A stretch of 36,015 nucleotides of DNA from Enterococcus avium ATCC 14025 (lineage in GTDB: Bacteria > Bacillota > Bacilli > Lactobacillales > Enterococcaceae). The notes beneath the pieces were generated by a model. The model made no database searches. It was not told the origin of the DNA and was given only the letters and a program-made list of their open reading frames with translations. Position 1 is the first letter of the stretch. Each line of letters opens with the position of its first letter. Of the stretch, positions 25,718 to 34,397 are shown one piece after another. The stretch spans positions 203,489-239,503 of the forward strand of contig NZ_KE136357.1 of NCBI RefSeq assembly GCF_000406965.1, written 5' to 3'. The translations under genes were made by a program, and so were the position numbers.

Positions 25718-26922
25718 TGGAGAATGCAACGAAGGAAAGTAAAGAAAAAAGTACGATTAATATAAAAGAAAAAGTCTTAGATATTTTTAGCAAATACAGC
25801 ATGGTTATTATTTTGATCGCCTTATTGATCGCTTTTCAAATGATGACCGGAGGAATTTTCCTTCGACCGTTAAATATCACAAATATTGTCCTGCAAAATA
25901 GTCATATTTTAGTTTTAGCCGCAGGTATGCTGCTGGTTGTATTGTTAGGATTTGTTGATTTGTCTGTCGGTTCAGTCATGGCGTTTGTCGGCGCAATTGC
26001 CGGAATGATGATGGTGAACAACCACATGAGTCCCTGGATTGCAGTGCCTGTTTGTCTAGCAATCGGCGCGTTGATCGGAGCATGGCAAGGATTTTGGGTA
26101 GCGTATGTCGGTATCCCAGCCTTCATCGTGACGCTCGCTGGATTATTAATGTTCCGCGGTTTGACGCAAGTCGTACTTGGCGGACAATCACTCGCACCGT
26201 TTCCAAGAGCCTTTCAAAAAATTTCAACAGGCTATTTACCAGAAATTATGGTTTCCTCTTCAGGCATGCACTTTTTAACCTTGGTTTTAGGTTTAGTTTT
26301 AGCCGCAGGTTTAGTTTTCTTCCAATGGAAAGCACGGGAAAAACGCAAAAAGAATCTGTTTGAAGTACCTTCAATGAACGTCTTTATCTTTAAGTCCATT
26401 TTGACTGTCGGAATTGTTTTAGGAATGAGTTATATTTTTGCCTCATACCAAGGATTTCCAATTATCTTGATCATTTTAGGTGTAATTGTCGGCGTGTATG
26501 GCTTCTTAACTAACAGTACCGTTGCAGGTCGTCAGATTTATGCGACAGGTGGTAATTTGAAAGCCGCCCAGCTTTCAGGGATCAAAACCAAGAAAATTAC
26601 TTTCTGGGTCTTTGTCAATATGGGCATGATGGCCGCTTTAGCGGGCTTAATCTTAGCTGCTCGTTTGAATGCGGCAACGCCACAAGCCGGAACTTCATTA
26701 GAATTAGATGCGATGGCTTCTGTATACTTCGGTGGCGCTTCTACCTCAGGTGGTATCGGAACCATTACTGGAGCAATCGTCGGTGGCTTGGTTATGGGTG
26801 TTCTGAACAATGGGATGTCAATTCTTGGTGTCGGTGTTGACTGGCAGCAGGCAATCAAAGGTCTGATCTTACTTTTAGCAGTCGTATTAGATATCTACAA
26901 TAAGAAACGTAAAATCTCGTAA
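25717..26922 (+). CDS. mmsB: Sugar ABC transporter permease
   Basis: The product is a 401-residue integral membrane protein of the BPD_transp_2 group (AraH/XylH/GguB). A charged N-terminus (about 1-25) is followed by about ten hydrophobic segments. Family blocks include ILVLAAGMLLVVLLGFVDLSVGSVMAF, GFWVAYVGIPAFIVTLAGLLMFRG and, near the end, LDAMASVYFGGASTSGGIGTITGAIVGGLVMGVLNNGMSILGVGVDWQQ (about residues 328-376). That last stretch is the typical permease loop contacting the ATPase. It forms the transporter with MmsA and ChvE. The longer form with an extra loop in the middle (about 175-245) is as in MmsB rather than AraH. Confidence 0.94.
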   Translation: MENATKESKEKSTINIKEKVLDIFSKYSMVIILIALLIAFQMMTGGIFLRPLNITNIVLQNSHILVLAAGMLLVVLLGFVDLSVGSVMAFVGAIAGMMMVNNHMSPWIAVPVCLAIGALIGAWQGFWVAYVGIPAFIVTLAGLLMFRGLTQVVLGGQSLAPFPRAFQKISTGYLPEIMVSSSGMHFLTLVLGLVLAAGLVFFQWKAREKRKKNLFEVPSMNVFIFKSILTVGIVLGMSYIFASYQGFPIILIILGVIVGVYGFLTNSTVAGRQIYATGGNLKAAQLSGIKTKKITFWVFVNMGMMAALAGLILAARLNAATPQAGTSLELDAMASVYFGGASTSGGIGTITGAIVGGLVMGVLNNGMSILGVGVDWQQAIKGLILLLAVVLDIYNKKRKIS

Positions 26923-26935
26923 GGTGGTAGACAAT

Positions 26936-27262
26936 ATGACAGAACAAAAAGAAAAACGTATTTTGCTGATTTGTACAGCTGGTATCACCTCCGGCTTATT
27001 AGTAAAAAACATCCAAACAGCAGCAGATGAGCAGGACATTCCCATTCGCGTGTATTCTGCTCCAGCGATTATCGCTGAACAGGCCATCCAAAATCAACAA
27101 ATCGATGGTTTGATGATCGGCCCCCAATCAGAATACGAAGTGAACCGTTTGAAGGATTTTTTGAACTACAAAGCGGTGAGCTACAAGATGATCAAGAAGG
27201 AAGATTACGAAACGTTAGATGGAGAGGCGGTGCTTAAGGAAATACTTGCAAGCTTTATGTAA
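26936..27262 (+). CDS. Orphan PTS EIIB-like protein (lactose/cellobiose type)
   Basis: The product has 108 residues from the ATG at 26936, with AAGGTGG as Shine-Dalgarno; the GTG at 26924 lies inside that site. The N-terminal P-loop is RILLICTAGITSGLLVKNIQTAADE, with Cys13 in the place phosphorylated in lactose/cellobiose EIIB domains. The rest (YSAPAIIAEQAIQNQQIDGLMIGPQSEYEVNRLKDFL, about residues 37-73) fits the small alpha/beta EIIB fold. There is no EIIA or EIIC in the window. It lies 13 nt after mmsB and ends the ABC transporter operon. It may link PTS phosphorylation state to sugar uptake or sensing (inference). It could also be a remnant of a PTS locus, though the ORF is intact. Confidence 0.8.
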   Translation: MTEQKEKRILLICTAGITSGLLVKNIQTAADEQDIPIRVYSAPAIIAEQAIQNQQIDGLMIGPQSEYEVNRLKDFLNYKAVSYKMIKKEDYETLDGEAVLKEILASFM

Positions 27263-27334
27263 TTAATACAAGAAAAAGACCATTTGATTGACATGTTCAA
27301 GTAACAAATGGAACAGTTTCAATAATAACTAAGA

Positions 27335-27368
27335 TTAAGGCACTGTCTGCATATGGACAGTGCCTTAA
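27335..27368. terminator. Convergent hairpin terminator
   Basis: TTAAGGCACTGTC pairs perfectly with GACAGTGCCTTAA (13 bp, loop of 8). It lies between the convergent EIIB and GH43 genes and serves both. T-tracts are weak. Confidence 0.7.
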
Positions 27369-27379
27369 ATGGATTTATC

Positions 27380-28924
27380 TTATTCAACATCAATCGCTTG
27401 ACGTCGTATCTCTTTAACTACTAATGATGCATCATCTAAAACATAGATGCCCTGCACATCTCCTGTATTTAGAGCAGCGATTGCTTCATTTGAAAAATGT
27501 AGGGAGCTAGTTTCAAAGCTTAGAACTTTTTTGCCGTCAGTGACGATGAATGTCTTCGTTGCTGGTTGATTGATCAGTTCAAACTTCGTTGGCAATGACT
27601 CAAGGCTTCCCAAATCTTCCTCAATAATTAAATCTTCTACTTTTTGAGAACGAGATACAATAAATTTTCCTTTTTCTTCTCGAACTAAAAGAGCAGCAAA
27701 ATGGGTATCGTTGATCATGCTGGTGATACCGATCTTTCCATGATTGCAAGTAGTGGATTTTTCGACTGTAACAGTGAATGTTTCTGCTTTTTCGGTTTGT
27801 CTGACTCCGAGAAATGAAGGTGTTGTGCGTTGTTCAATTGTCGTTGAACAGCCTTTTAAAGTTAATGTAGAGTGTTGCAAAAGAATAATTTCCTTAAGGC
27901 TATCCCGTAAACTAAGCCATTCAGGATTTAAAGTAGGCTGATTAAATTCATCAACAAAAGGTAAGATTTTTTGCTCATTTACAAGTACCTTTTGATGTTT
28001 CGGAAACTGACTCATATCGACCACTTCACTAGGGATGCCCTGATTAATTTCCGGCCATTCTTTCTCCCAATTGACTGGATAGAGCAGGGTTTCTCGTCCC
28101 ATATTGGTAATTTGCTTGAAATCAATTGTAGATGGGCGCGTTCCTAAACAGGTCAACCACCAATTTCCTTTTGTATCTTGGAAGAGATCGGCGTGACCAA
28201 TATTTTGTAATGGTTCATTTGCGCGATCACGATTTGTAAAAATAGGATTGATGGTCGAGTGATCCTCAAAAGGTCCCCAAAGATTGTCCGACTTGAACAT
28301 CGTAATCATATGTCCCACGCCTGTTCCGCCTTCAGCAGCCAATAGGTAATAAGTGTTTTCTCGCTTAATTATGTGAGGGCCTTCAACATCGCGACCACCT
28401 GTTCCCAGACTGATTACTTCTGGCCCGCGTAAAATGGCTCCAGTTATAAGCTCAATTTCCGCTTGTTGAATGGCTTTGGTTCCCTTATCATCGATATAGC
28501 CTGTGAAGGTGACATAGGTACGTCCATTTTCATGGTAAAGATCCGGATCAATTCCCATAATATCGATTTCTAACCGTTGTTGTTCCCAAAGAATTTCTCC
28601 ATTCTCATTCAATTTGCCTTTGATAATAAAGTTTTTGAACTCCGCAAAATTAGTAGTGATCACATAGAAATGATCATTGAAAAAGCGAATACAAACCGCG
28701 AAGATTCCTTCATTAGATTTCGCCTTTGATAGGTCCGCTTGTTCCGTTGTTACGACGATTCCAGGAAGTTTTGTCCAGTTTAATAAATCTGTACTTTTAC
28801 TTAAGGCGATCCCGGGGTAGTACTCAAAAGTACTGTTGACCATATAATAAGTATCTGTTACCAAAACGATGCTCGGATCAGGATACATACCGCGTAGAAT
28901 TGGATTTTGATAAGATTCCACCAT
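27380..28924 (-). CDS. GH43-family glycoside hydrolase (beta-xylosidase / alpha-L-arabinofuranosidase type)
   Basis: I use the ATG at 28924 (514 residues; AAAGGAG 8-9 nt upstream). The five-bladed propeller carries the GH43 catalytic set: Asp16 (general base) in GMYPDPSI, Asp126 (pKa modulator) in GIDPDLY, and Glu181 (general acid) in DVEGPHI. A C-terminal beta-sandwich (about 320-514) is usual in two-domain xylosidase/arabinofuranosidase members. There is no signal peptide, so it acts in the cytoplasm on imported oligosaccharides and would release arabinose or xylose for the araBDA-xfp route. It is last in the minus-strand operon, 16 nt after the phosphoglucomutase gene. Substrate (arabinan, xylan or pectin side chains) cannot be fixed from sequence. 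Confidence 0.92.
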   Translation of the reverse strand: MVESYQNPILRGMYPDPSIVLVTDTYYMVNSTFEYYPGIALSKSTDLLNWTKLPGIVVTTEQADLSKAKSNEGIFAVCIRFFNDHFYVITTNFAEFKNFIIKGKLNENGEILWEQQRLEIDIMGIDPDLYHENGRTYVTFTGYIDDKGTKAIQQAEIELITGAILRGPEVISLGTGGRDVEGPHIIKRENTYYLLAAEGGTGVGHMITMFKSDNLWGPFEDHSTINPIFTNRDRANEPLQNIGHADLFQDTKGNWWLTCLGTRPSTIDFKQITNMGRETLLYPVNWEKEWPEINQGIPSEVVDMSQFPKHQKVLVNEQKILPFVDEFNQPTLNPEWLSLRDSLKEIILLQHSTLTLKGCSTTIEQRTTPSFLGVRQTEKAETFTVTVEKSTTCNHGKIGITSMINDTHFAALLVREEKGKFIVSRSQKVEDLIIEEDLGSLESLPTKFELINQPATKTFIVTDGKKVLSFETSSLHFSNEAIAALNTGDVQGIYVLDDASLVVKEIRRQAIDVE

Positions 28925-28940
28925 ATAATTCACTCCTTTT

Positions 28941-29597
28941 CTATTGATGATAGGCTGTACGAACAGCAGCAAACGTTAGTTCAGCGGTAGTTGAAAGGTG
29001 AAGATCCGCTGTCTTCAGATCACTATTTGTTCCTATTGCTACAGAGAAAGCGCCACTTTCTTTGATGGCTTTAAGTCCAGCAATCGAATCTTCAATACCG
29101 ATGCATTCTAAAGGCTGAAGATTCAATGACTGAGCTGCAGCGATGAAAATATCTGGTGCCGGTTTGCCATTTTCCACTTTACTTGGATCGACGATGGCGT
29201 CAAATTTCTCTGCCAATGTTAACTTTTCTAAAATAAGCGGTCCGTTTAAGCTAGAAGAGGCTAAAGCAAGCTTCACCTTCTGCTGTTTCAGTTCAGAGAT
29301 GAATGTTGCAACCCCTGGCAAGATATTGTCAGGGGATAGCTGCTTAAGCGACTCCTTATACTGTTCATTTTTTTCAAACAAAAGCTGTTGAAACATATTC
29401 TCAGAGACAGAAACCTCTAAATAGTTTAAGATCACCTTCAAAGAATCTGCTCGACTTACGCCTTTCGTCTTTTCTTCCAAGTCACTAGGAAGCTTTGCAG
29501 AAAAGTAATTGTTTATAAGTTTTTTCCAAGCTTCAAAATGCAGGGTAGAGGTGTCGGCGATGACCCCATCTAAATCAAATAATGCACCTTTAAACAA
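28941..29597 (-). CDS. pgmB: Beta-phosphoglucomutase-like HAD phosphatase
   Basis: I prefer a TTG start at 29597: it lies 9 nt behind GGGAGG and yields MFKGALFDLDGVIAD, the exact N-terminus seen in beta-phosphoglucomutases (218 residues, family about 220). The ATG at 29618 would add seven residues and sit within the GH78 gene without a site of its own. Key residues match the Lactococcus lactis enzyme: Asp8 (nucleophile), Asp10 (acid/base), His20, then ALASSS, GKPAPDIFIAAA and CIGIEDSIAGLKAI. It converts beta-glucose-1-phosphate to glucose-6-phosphate. No sugar phosphorylase that makes beta-glucose-1-phosphate is in the window, so the true substrate may be another phospho-sugar. It overlaps the GH78 stop, so translation is coupled. 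Confidence 0.85.
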   Translation of the reverse strand: MFKGALFDLDGVIADTSTLHFEAWKKLINNYFSAKLPSDLEEKTKGVSRADSLKVILNYLEVSVSENMFQQLLFEKNEQYKESLKQLSPDNILPGVATFISELKQQKVKLALASSSLNGPLILEKLTLAEKFDAIVDPSKVENGKPAPDIFIAAAQSLNLQPLECIGIEDSIAGLKAIKESGAFSVAIGTNSDLKTADLHLSTTAELTFAAVRTAYHQ

Positions 29598-32415
29598 GTG
29601 AGATTTCCTCCCGTTCACTTAAAATAGGCGTTGATGCTAGCACGTCATTGATTTTTGCTAGATTCTCTGGTGTGATTTGAATAAAAGGTAAGAGTGTATT
29701 CAATTTGGTCAATGACATAGTTCCTAGACCGCCATTAACGGCTGCTAGATCTGCTCTAAAGAAATCTAACACAGGATCAATCGCATCAATTTTTTGAACC
29801 AACAGTTCATCTGCCATAATTTCGGCTGCAGGTGTTTCGCTATTATAGTATTCTACGTAACTTTCGCTGGGAACATAGGCGATCTCATAGATGCCGCAGG
29901 CAAGTGAGAAGCGACCGTTATTTTTTTTCTGATTGTTGACTGTTACCGGACCATTTTCTCCTCGTGGTAAATCGACATGTACGGTCGTTCCAAAAGGCAC
30001 AGTCAAGTTGAGTTTAATGGTGTGCTCGCTGTCCGCTTCGATTTGGTAACTTACAGCGAAAGTTCCGTATGGTGTATCGAAATGTCCATTAACTTGTTTT
30101 AAGCGATAATCAAATAGCGGCGAAAAGTTGATTTCCTGATAGCCAGGGTGAGCTGGTTTAATTCCTAGAAGATAGCTATAGGCCCATTCCATAATTGCAC
30201 CAAAGCTATAATGATTTAATGAATTCATTCCTTCTGGGTTCATGGAACCATCAGGAAGAACGGAGTTCCAGCGTTCCCAGACAGTTGTTGCGCCAAGATT
30301 TACTGCATAGAGCCAGCTTGGAAAATCTTCTAAAAGGAAAATTTTCGTGGCTAGTTTATGATAGCCATAATTAGATAAAACCTGACAGATGAAGGGAGTA
30401 CCAACAAATCCGGTTTTAAGATGGTCATTGTCCTTTTTCAAGCGGGTTACTAAATCCTTAGCGACTCGCGAACGTTGTGATTGAGGAACCAACTCAAAAT
30501 ATAGCGCGATTGCATAAGCCGTCTGAGTATCAATTGCTAAACGGCCATTTGCAGTAATATATTCCTTAACAATAGCCTCTTTGATCCGTTGAGCTTGCTC
30601 ACGATAATAAGTTGCATCGTTAGCAAAATTCAAAGTTTCAGCCGTTTTAGCAATGATGTCATTAGAATAATAGTAGTAGACAGAGGCAATAAAATCTTCT
30701 TCAGTTTTTCCAGTTGGTAACGCGGGATTTTCTCCATCAAGAGCGAGCCAATCGCCAAATTGAAAGGTTCCAGTCCATAAATCACTGCTCTTACTGTTTT
30801 TTTGAATCCATGCTACCCAATCCTTCATTGCTGTGTAGTTTTGACGTAAAATCGCTGAATCACCATAAATTTGATACATGTTCCAAGGAATGATTATTGC
30901 TGCATCGCCCCAAACCGCAGCACCGCCATCAGAATTTCCCATTGCAGGAGCATACATCGGAACCATACCATCATGCAATTGTTGCTCGATAGCGATGTCT
31001 TTTGCATATTTTTTAAAGAATGGAAAAACGTTCATATTCAAAGCAGCTGTTTTAGAAAACACTTCGGCATCGCCTGTCCAGCCAAGTCGTTCGTCCCGCT
31101 GCGGGCAATCAGTCGGAATATCTAAGAAGTTACTTTTTTGTCCCCACAGAATATTTTGAAAAAGCCGATTAACCTTTGAATTAGTGGTTTTGATTTCCCC
31201 AGTGGTTGCCATTTCAGAATGAAGGACCGCCGCTTGATAATCTTCTTTTCTCAGCGTTTGAGTGTTTCCTTCGACTTTTACATAACGATAACCGTAGAAA
31301 GTGAAATGGGGGCGAACCCATTTTTCTTCACCGTCAGAAATATAGACAAAAGAGGCTCTTGCTTCACGTAAATTTTCGCGATAAAAGTTACCCTCCTGTA
31401 GGATTTCTCCCATTTGAAAAACAAGCTTTGTACCTTTGGGTTCGCGGTTGTAAAATTCCAGCCAACCAGTCTGATTTTGACCAAAATCAAGGACCTGTTC
31501 TCCTGCCGGAGTCTCAAGTATTTCCTCAACGGGTAAACGTTCCATAATTTTTATCGGCAGACTCAATCGGTCTTGAAGTAGTGCCTTATTCTGATCTAGT
31601 AAGATCACAGACTCCCAATTGGAAGGATTTAGTGTATCGTCCAAGTCTTCTCCATAATAAATCTCTGATTTAGTTACTTTTCCGCTGGTTGTTACCCATG
31701 AGCTATCAGTGGAAATGATCTCTGTTTGACCATCTTCATACGTCACGTGGAATTCTCCAATGACACATTGCTGGTCGCCGTAAATGTTTTTCATTCCGCC
31801 ATCGAAGCCTAAAGTCCCTTTATACCAGCCGTCACCAGTAGTGAAGAGCAGTTCATGATCTGCTGCTTTTTGAAAGGCTGCTGTGACATCGTAGGTTTGA
31901 ACTTGGATCCATTGATCGTATGCCGTAACCCCTGGCGTTAAATACTCATCACCAACTTTTTCACCATTAATATATGCTTCATAAATACCCAATCCAGTAG
32001 CGTATAAACGCGCTTTTGCTACTTGGGACTTCACGCTGATCTTTTTTTGAAAAAGTGTATTTTGAATGGACTTATCTGGATGAGCAATCCAGTCTGCTTG
32101 GAAAGATTCATCCATTTTTCCAGTTTCAAAAAAGCTTTCTTTGGTAAACAGCTCATGATTGGTGTCTCGAATCGCAATTTCTACGTGGTAACGAGTACGT
32201 GGAATCAGTGTCAACGGAACATCGAAATAGTTATTTTTGAATGGTTCCTGCTTGCTTTGGTAAACGGGGGCTTCATAATTATCTGTCCAGATGGTTAATT
32301 GCTTCGTTATTTCTGTGAACTGTTCTGCTTCCACTGTAAACTCAATTCGCAGATCATCTAACTGAAAGCCAATAGGTTCTGTCATATGATTGATCAAAAT
32401 TTTTGAAATCTTCAT
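29590..32415 (-). CDS. GH78 alpha-L-rhamnosidase
   Basis: The ATG at 32415 (AGGAGTG 9-10 nt upstream) gives 941 residues. Domain order is that of bacterial GH78: N-terminal beta-sandwich domains (about 1-330; FQADWIAHPD, KARLYATGLGIYEAYINGEKVG, VLDFGQNQTGWLEF), the (alpha/alpha)6 catalytic barrel (about 400-770), and a C-terminal beta domain. Catalytic motif DCPQRDERLGWTGDAE near residue 434 holds the likely general acid Glu. The second Glu, in GATTVWERWNS, is near 715. It removes terminal L-rhamnose from oligosaccharides or plant glycosides. No signal peptide, so it works inside the cell. No rhamnose catabolic genes (rhaA, rhaB, rhaD) are visible in the window. An unusual C-terminal tail of about 80 residues follows the last beta domain. 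Confidence 0.93.
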   Translation of the reverse strand: MKISKILINHMTEPIGFQLDDLRIEFTVEAEQFTEITKQLTIWTDNYEAPVYQSKQEPFKNNYFDVPLTLIPRTRYHVEIAIRDTNHELFTKESFFETGKMDESFQADWIAHPDKSIQNTLFQKKISVKSQVAKARLYATGLGIYEAYINGEKVGDEYLTPGVTAYDQWIQVQTYDVTAAFQKAADHELLFTTGDGWYKGTLGFDGGMKNIYGDQQCVIGEFHVTYEDGQTEIISTDSSWVTTSGKVTKSEIYYGEDLDDTLNPSNWESVILLDQNKALLQDRLSLPIKIMERLPVEEILETPAGEQVLDFGQNQTGWLEFYNREPKGTKLVFQMGEILQEGNFYRENLREARASFVYISDGEEKWVRPHFTFYGYRYVKVEGNTQTLRKEDYQAAVLHSEMATTGEIKTTNSKVNRLFQNILWGQKSNFLDIPTDCPQRDERLGWTGDAEVFSKTAALNMNVFPFFKKYAKDIAIEQQLHDGMVPMYAPAMGNSDGGAAVWGDAAIIIPWNMYQIYGDSAILRQNYTAMKDWVAWIQKNSKSSDLWTGTFQFGDWLALDGENPALPTGKTEEDFIASVYYYYSNDIIAKTAETLNFANDATYYREQAQRIKEAIVKEYITANGRLAIDTQTAYAIALYFELVPQSQRSRVAKDLVTRLKKDNDHLKTGFVGTPFICQVLSNYGYHKLATKIFLLEDFPSWLYAVNLGATTVWERWNSVLPDGSMNPEGMNSLNHYSFGAIMEWAYSYLLGIKPAHPGYQEINFSPLFDYRLKQVNGHFDTPYGTFAVSYQIEADSEHTIKLNLTVPFGTTVHVDLPRGENGPVTVNNQKKNNGRFSLACGIYEIAYVPSESYVEYYNSETPAAEIMADELLVQKIDAIDPVLDFFRADLAAVNGGLGTMSLTKLNTLLPFIQITPENLAKINDVLASTPILSEREEISLV

Positions 32416-32434
32416 TTTTTGTACACTCCTAATT

Positions 32435-34120
32435 TTATAGTTTAGCGGAAAAGTCACCGCAAAATGGATCGACCGGGCTAACCCCTTCAAAGGCTTCTTT
32501 ACCAGTCATTTTTCTAAGTACTGCGTCAATACTTTCCTTATTTCCAGTATACGTATTGATGTAGGTAGATACTGCTGGGATATCAAATAAATGATAGGGA
32601 TTTGCTGTTGAGATAAAGATCGTCGGAATAGCTTTCATGAACCAAGGAGCGTCCGCTGCCATTAAATGAATCCAGTCAAGACGAGTGGTGGTTTGATTGC
32701 TAGCTGTTTCGATATTTGCAATATAGAGTGCTAGATCAAATTTTTCCTTCATTTCAGCTATGCCTTCTTCAAAAATCTCATGAAAATCTAGCCGCTTTCG
32801 GTCAAACAGAGTCACCTGAAAGCCCAGTATCTCCAGCTGTTTTTGGAAAAGGTCGGAAACTTGGCCGCCCTCTTTAAAACCTCCGTCATCTGAGTCACCT
32901 AAAACAACCAATCGAATTCGTGGATAACGTTTTACTGTCAAAGGCAAAAGGTGATCCCGATCTTTGACTAAAGTAACGGCCTTTTTAGCTGCCGCGGCTG
33001 CTTTTTTTGCATGTTCAGCAGTATTTAAATTCAACGTTTCTGGCATCGTCGTTTCAAATAAACCATGTACCATTTTTGTCGCGAGAATTCGTAAAACAGC
33101 TTCATTGATTCGAGCCAGCTTCAATGTGCCATTTTCAACCGCTTTTTTGATAAACATATAATCCTCATCAATGTTTTTATTAAATAGGATCATATCGATT
33201 CCGGCATTAATTGTTGCAGGTAACAGTTCTTCTCGCGAAAGAATCGAATTGTAACCAATCATCGGTGTAGCATCGGTAATCGTCAGGCCGTTAAATCCAA
33301 GTTCGTCACGTAATAGCCCATCAATTAGCCGTTTTGATGCCGAGGCAGGTCTCAATTCTGAATCCTTTATATCCGGCGACAGCTGTTTCTCCCAAGCCGG
33401 TAGCATGATATGTCCGATCATGATACTGCTAATTCCTTGATCAATAAAGGTTTGGTAGATTTGCCCATAAGAGTTCATCCAATCATCAGCGGACAGGGAG
33501 TTGATGGTGCTTAACAAATGCTGATCTCGTTCGTCGACGCCGTCACCCGGAAAGTGTTTGATAACAGGCAAGATGCCATTCTTTTCCAACCCCTTAATTT
33601 GAGCCGAGGCCATTTGGATCACACGCTTTGGATCGCTGCCGAAGGTTCGAGTATTGGTGATCGGATTCCGAAAATTCAGATCGATATCAACAATCGGAGA
33701 AAAGGACATGTTGCAGCCTACTTGAGCGGCTTCATTTCCAGCGACATTTCCTAATTCGTAAGCTTGTTCAGGATCATCTGTCGCAGCTATTTGCAGCGGC
33801 ATTCCGAACCAGGTTCCTTCTGTAATAATCCCATTTCCGCCAGATTCCAAATTCGCCGAAAAGAATAGAGGGATATCGCTGGCTGCCTGAGCAGTTGTTA
33901 ATTGTCGTTTGATCTTTTCCGCTGAGGCGGGACGATACATCATACCGCCAGGGCGATAAGTTTTGATAAACTCTTTAATGTCTACTTGATCCTCGTCCTG
34001 TCCAATAACAAAAAAGAGCTGGCCAATTTTTTCATCCAAAGTCATAGTTTGGACTTTGCTTTGCAGCTGTTGAATTTGTTCATCTGCTAAGTAATAAGGT
34101 TTTTTTGATAAATCTAACAT
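32435..34120 (-). CDS. GH3-family glycosidase of the NagZ (beta-N-acetylhexosaminidase) type
   Basis: The product has 561 residues. The N-terminal TIM barrel has the NagZ-subgroup loop KHFPGDGVDERDQH, with the Asp199/His201 dyad that replaces the usual Glu acid/base in this subgroup, and Asp282 in GLTITDATPM as likely nucleophile. A C-terminal alpha/beta domain (about 360-561; KAVTLVKDRDHLLPL, IRLVVLGDSDDGGF) completes a two-domain GH3. NagZ-type enzymes cleave beta-linked N-acetylglucosamine, some through phosphorolysis. There is no signal peptide, so it is cytoplasmic. GGAGG lies 10 nt before the ATG. It heads the operon, 19 nt before GH78. Specificity for GlcNAc is predicted from the motif and is odd beside a rhamnosidase. 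Confidence 0.9.
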   Translation of the reverse strand: MLDLSKKPYYLADEQIQQLQSKVQTMTLDEKIGQLFFVIGQDEDQVDIKEFIKTYRPGGMMYRPASAEKIKRQLTTAQAASDIPLFFSANLESGGNGIITEGTWFGMPLQIAATDDPEQAYELGNVAGNEAAQVGCNMSFSPIVDIDLNFRNPITNTRTFGSDPKRVIQMASAQIKGLEKNGILPVIKHFPGDGVDERDQHLLSTINSLSADDWMNSYGQIYQTFIDQGISSIMIGHIMLPAWEKQLSPDIKDSELRPASASKRLIDGLLRDELGFNGLTITDATPMIGYNSILSREELLPATINAGIDMILFNKNIDEDYMFIKKAVENGTLKLARINEAVLRILATKMVHGLFETTMPETLNLNTAEHAKKAAAAAKKAVTLVKDRDHLLPLTVKRYPRIRLVVLGDSDDGGFKEGGQVSDLFQKQLEILGFQVTLFDRKRLDFHEIFEEGIAEMKEKFDLALYIANIETASNQTTTRLDWIHLMAADAPWFMKAIPTIFISTANPYHLFDIPAVSTYINTYTGNKESIDAVLRKMTGKEAFEGVSPVDPFCGDFSAKL

Positions 34121-34152
34121 GCTTTTTGCGCCTCCAATGATTTAAAGATACT

Positions 34153-34171
34153 TGTTCACGCTTTCATTTTA
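34153..34171 (-). promoter_or_regulatory. cre site and -10 of the glycosidase operon
   Basis: On the minus strand TAAAAT (plus 34166-34171) serves as -10, with a weak TGGTTT 17 bp upstream. TGAAAGCGTGAACA (plus 34153-34166) matches the cre consensus at 13 of 14 positions and overlaps the start point. This suggests CcpA repression. Confidence 0.7.
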
Positions 34172-34261
34172 GTCTGGAGAAATTGTATAAACCATTGCGA
34201 AAAAACAGCTTAAGTGTGTCCATTTCATTGCTCCTTTCATTTATCTAAAATTGAGTCTTGC

Positions 34262-34317
34262 TTGAATGATTTATTCATGAGATAGTTTAGGCGAAGTAAT
34301 GAAAGAATATCATTCAA
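34262..34317 (+). promoter_or_regulatory. Inverted repeat upstream of the AraC regulator
   Basis: TTGAATGAT (34262-34270) and ATCATTCAA (34309-34317) are perfect 9-bp inverted arms 38 bp apart in the divergent promoter region. TATAAT lies downstream, near 34353. It may be an operator for the adjacent regulator. Confidence 0.4.
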
Positions 34318-34397
34318 AAAAACAACTTAAAGATTAAAATCCTATAATTACTCGACTTATTACACAGATAGTAGCTTTTTTGAGGGGAGCTGAAGGA

